A stretch of DNA of 64,000 bases from an uncultured Collinsella sp. (GTDB lineage Bacteria; Actinomycetota; Coriobacteriia; Coriobacteriales; Coriobacteriaceae), in the NCBI GenBank assembly GCA_958445065.1, contig CAUCQW010000001.1, positions 124,001-188,000 of the forward strand. The letters are read 5' to 3'. A program made the position numbers and the translations under genes. The notes under the pieces were generated by a model. The model did not search any database. It saw only the letters and a list, made by a program, of their open reading frames with translations, and had not been told where the DNA came from. Shown in pieces: positions 62,844 through 64,000 of this stretch (position 1 is the first letter of the stretch; the number at the start of each line of letters is the position of its first letter).

Positions 62844-64000
62844 TCGACACCGAGCACGTTAAATGCGATACCTGCACTGCCCCCGAGCCCATGGAGCTCG
62901 ACGCCAGCGACGAGGCTTCGCGCGGCTGGCCCACCGTAGACATCGAGACCAACCCCTACAAGGCGCAGTTCCCGCTCTTCCAGCAGCACCCCGAGATCGC
63001 CTTCCTCGATAGCGCCGCCACCGCGCAGCGCCCTGCCTGTGTGCTCGACGCCGAGCGCGACTTCTATCAGCGCATGAACGCCAACCCCCTGCGCGGCCTG
63101 TACTCGCTGTCCGTCGAGGCAACCGACGCCATCGCGAAGGTCCGCCAGCAGATCGCCGACCTCATCGGCGCCTCACAGGCCAACGAGGTCGTCTTCACCC
63201 GCAACACGAGCGAGTCGCTCAACCTGGTCGCCAAGAGCTTTGCACCCACGGTGCTCGAGCCCGGTGACGAGGTCGTCATCACCATCATGGAGCACCACTC
63301 CAACCTGATTCCGTGGCAGCAGGTCTGCCGCGAGACCGGCGCCAAGCTCGTCTACCTCTACCCCACCAAGACCGGTCAACTCACCACCGAGGAGGTTCTG
63401 TCCAAGGTGGGCCCCAAGACCAAAATCTTGGCCGTGGGTCAGGTGTCTAACGTGCTGGGCGTCGAGAACCCGGTCAAGAATCTCGGCAAGCTCGTGCACA
63501 AGTACGGCGGCTATCTGGTCGTCGACGGCGCGCAGTCGCTGCCGCACATGCCGGTCGATGTGGCCGATCTGGGCGCCGATTTCTTTGCCTTTAGCGCGCA
63601 CAAGGCCATGGGCCCCATGGGCATCGGCGTGCTGTGGGGCAAGATGGACCTGCTCAACGCCATGCCGCCCATGCTCACCGGCGGCGAAATGATCGACTCT
63701 GTCACCGAGCAGGAAGCCGTCTGGGCGCCCGTCCCCGAGAAGTTCGAGGCCGGCACGCAGGACGCCGCCGGCATCTTCGCCACGGGCGCCGCCCTTGATT
63801 ACCTGGTCAACACGGTGGGTTACGAGAACATCCAGGCCCGCGAGCAGGCACTCGTCCACTACCTGATGGGCGAGCTCATGCAGCTCGACTTTGTCCAGAT
63901 CATCGGCTCCATCTATTGGGACAACCACCACGGCGTTGTGAGCTTTAACGTCAAGGGCATCCACCCGCACGACGTCGCGAGCATCATGGACATGGACGGC
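62840..64000 (+). CDS. sufS: Cysteine desulfurase SufS (3' end outside window)
   Basis: The first 387 residues are present. Fold-type I PLP enzyme: FLDSAATAQRP, EVVFTRNTSESLNLVA, MEHHSNLIPWQQV, LVVDGAQSLPHMPVDV, and the PLP lysine in FFAFSAHKAMGPMGIGVLWG (near residue 256). It takes sulfur from cysteine for the SufBCD scaffold. Compared with common SufS it has an N-terminal extension of ~35 residues containing CDTC, possibly metal- or sulfur-binding (inference). The end and the active-site Cys region lie beyond 64000. Confidence 0.94.
   Translation, partial: MIDTEHVKCDTCTAPEPMELDASDEASRGWPTVDIETNPYKAQFPLFQQHPEIAFLDSAATAQRPACVLDAERDFYQRMNANPLRGLYSLSVEATDAIAKVRQQIADLIGASQANEVVFTRNTSESLNLVAKSFAPTVLEPGDEVVITIMEHHSNLIPWQQVCRETGAKLVYLYPTKTGQLTTEEVLSKVGPKTKILAVGQVSNVLGVENPVKNLGKLVHKYGGYLVVDGAQSLPHMPVDVADLGADFFAFSAHKAMGPMGIGVLWGKMDLLNAMPPMLTGGEMIDSVTEQEAVWAPVPEKFEAGTQDAAGIFATGAALDYLVNTVGYENIQAREQALVHYLMGELMQLDFVQIIGSIYWDNHHGVVSFNVKGIHPHDVASIMDMDG

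Overview
The window looks like a chromosomal segment of a high-GC, Gram-positive gut actinobacterium of the Coriobacteriia, most likely Collinsella or a close relative. This is inferred from GC-rich housekeeping codon use, fused AroE-AroK and RmlC-RmlD enzymes, monoderm surface proteins and a SUF-only Fe-S operon. No database search was possible.

Layout. 1-524: start of a P-type ATPase (minus). 589-665: tRNA-Arg(CCG). 870-9400: a chorismate/Phe/Tyr cluster on the plus strand (aroF, tyrA, aroB, aroA, aroC, pheA, fused aroE-aroK, aroQ). Hairpins sit before aroF and around pheA-aroEK. 9532-10982: a two-gene cassette of a DUF4869 protein and a P-loop ATPase with a TOPRIM-like tail. 11022-11366: an acyltransferase remnant and tRNA-Arg(UCU). 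11421-31107: surface-glycan genes: a Wzm/Wzt exporter, dTDP-rhamnose enzymes (RmlA, RmlB, RmlC-RmlD), several glycosyltransferases, a DUF2142 membrane protein, DUF2304, a Wzx-like flippase and LicD. A second, diverged DUF4869/ATPase cassette sits between rmlB and rmlA, and a decayed IS256-type element lies at about 23.95-24.56 kb.

31198-46215: six secreted proteins built of choline-binding-type repeats joined to different wall-active domains (L,D-transpeptidase, NlpC/P60, C39-like, GH25, a second NlpC/P60-like, and an Ada-like Cys/His tail). In their midst is a phosphocholine operon (wHTH-LicC-LicA fusion plus LicB transporter) with a palindromic operator over its promoter. The sixth repeat gene has one in-frame TGA. 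46528-54714: a five-gene glycosyltransferase operon and one divergent glycosyltransferase. 54739-58552: a DUF1703-type AAA ATPase and a secreted protein ending in a sortase-like MPKTG signal. 58692-64000: an Rrf2 regulator divergent from sufC-sufB-sufD-sufS; sufS runs off the edge.

Working model. A rhamnose-containing glycan is assembled by the glycosyltransferases and exported by Wzm/Wzt and/or the flippase. LicB, LicA/LicC and LicD would decorate it with phosphocholine, which could then hold the repeat proteins at the surface. The two DUF4869/ATPase-TOPRIM cassettes are the best candidate for an uncharacterised system.
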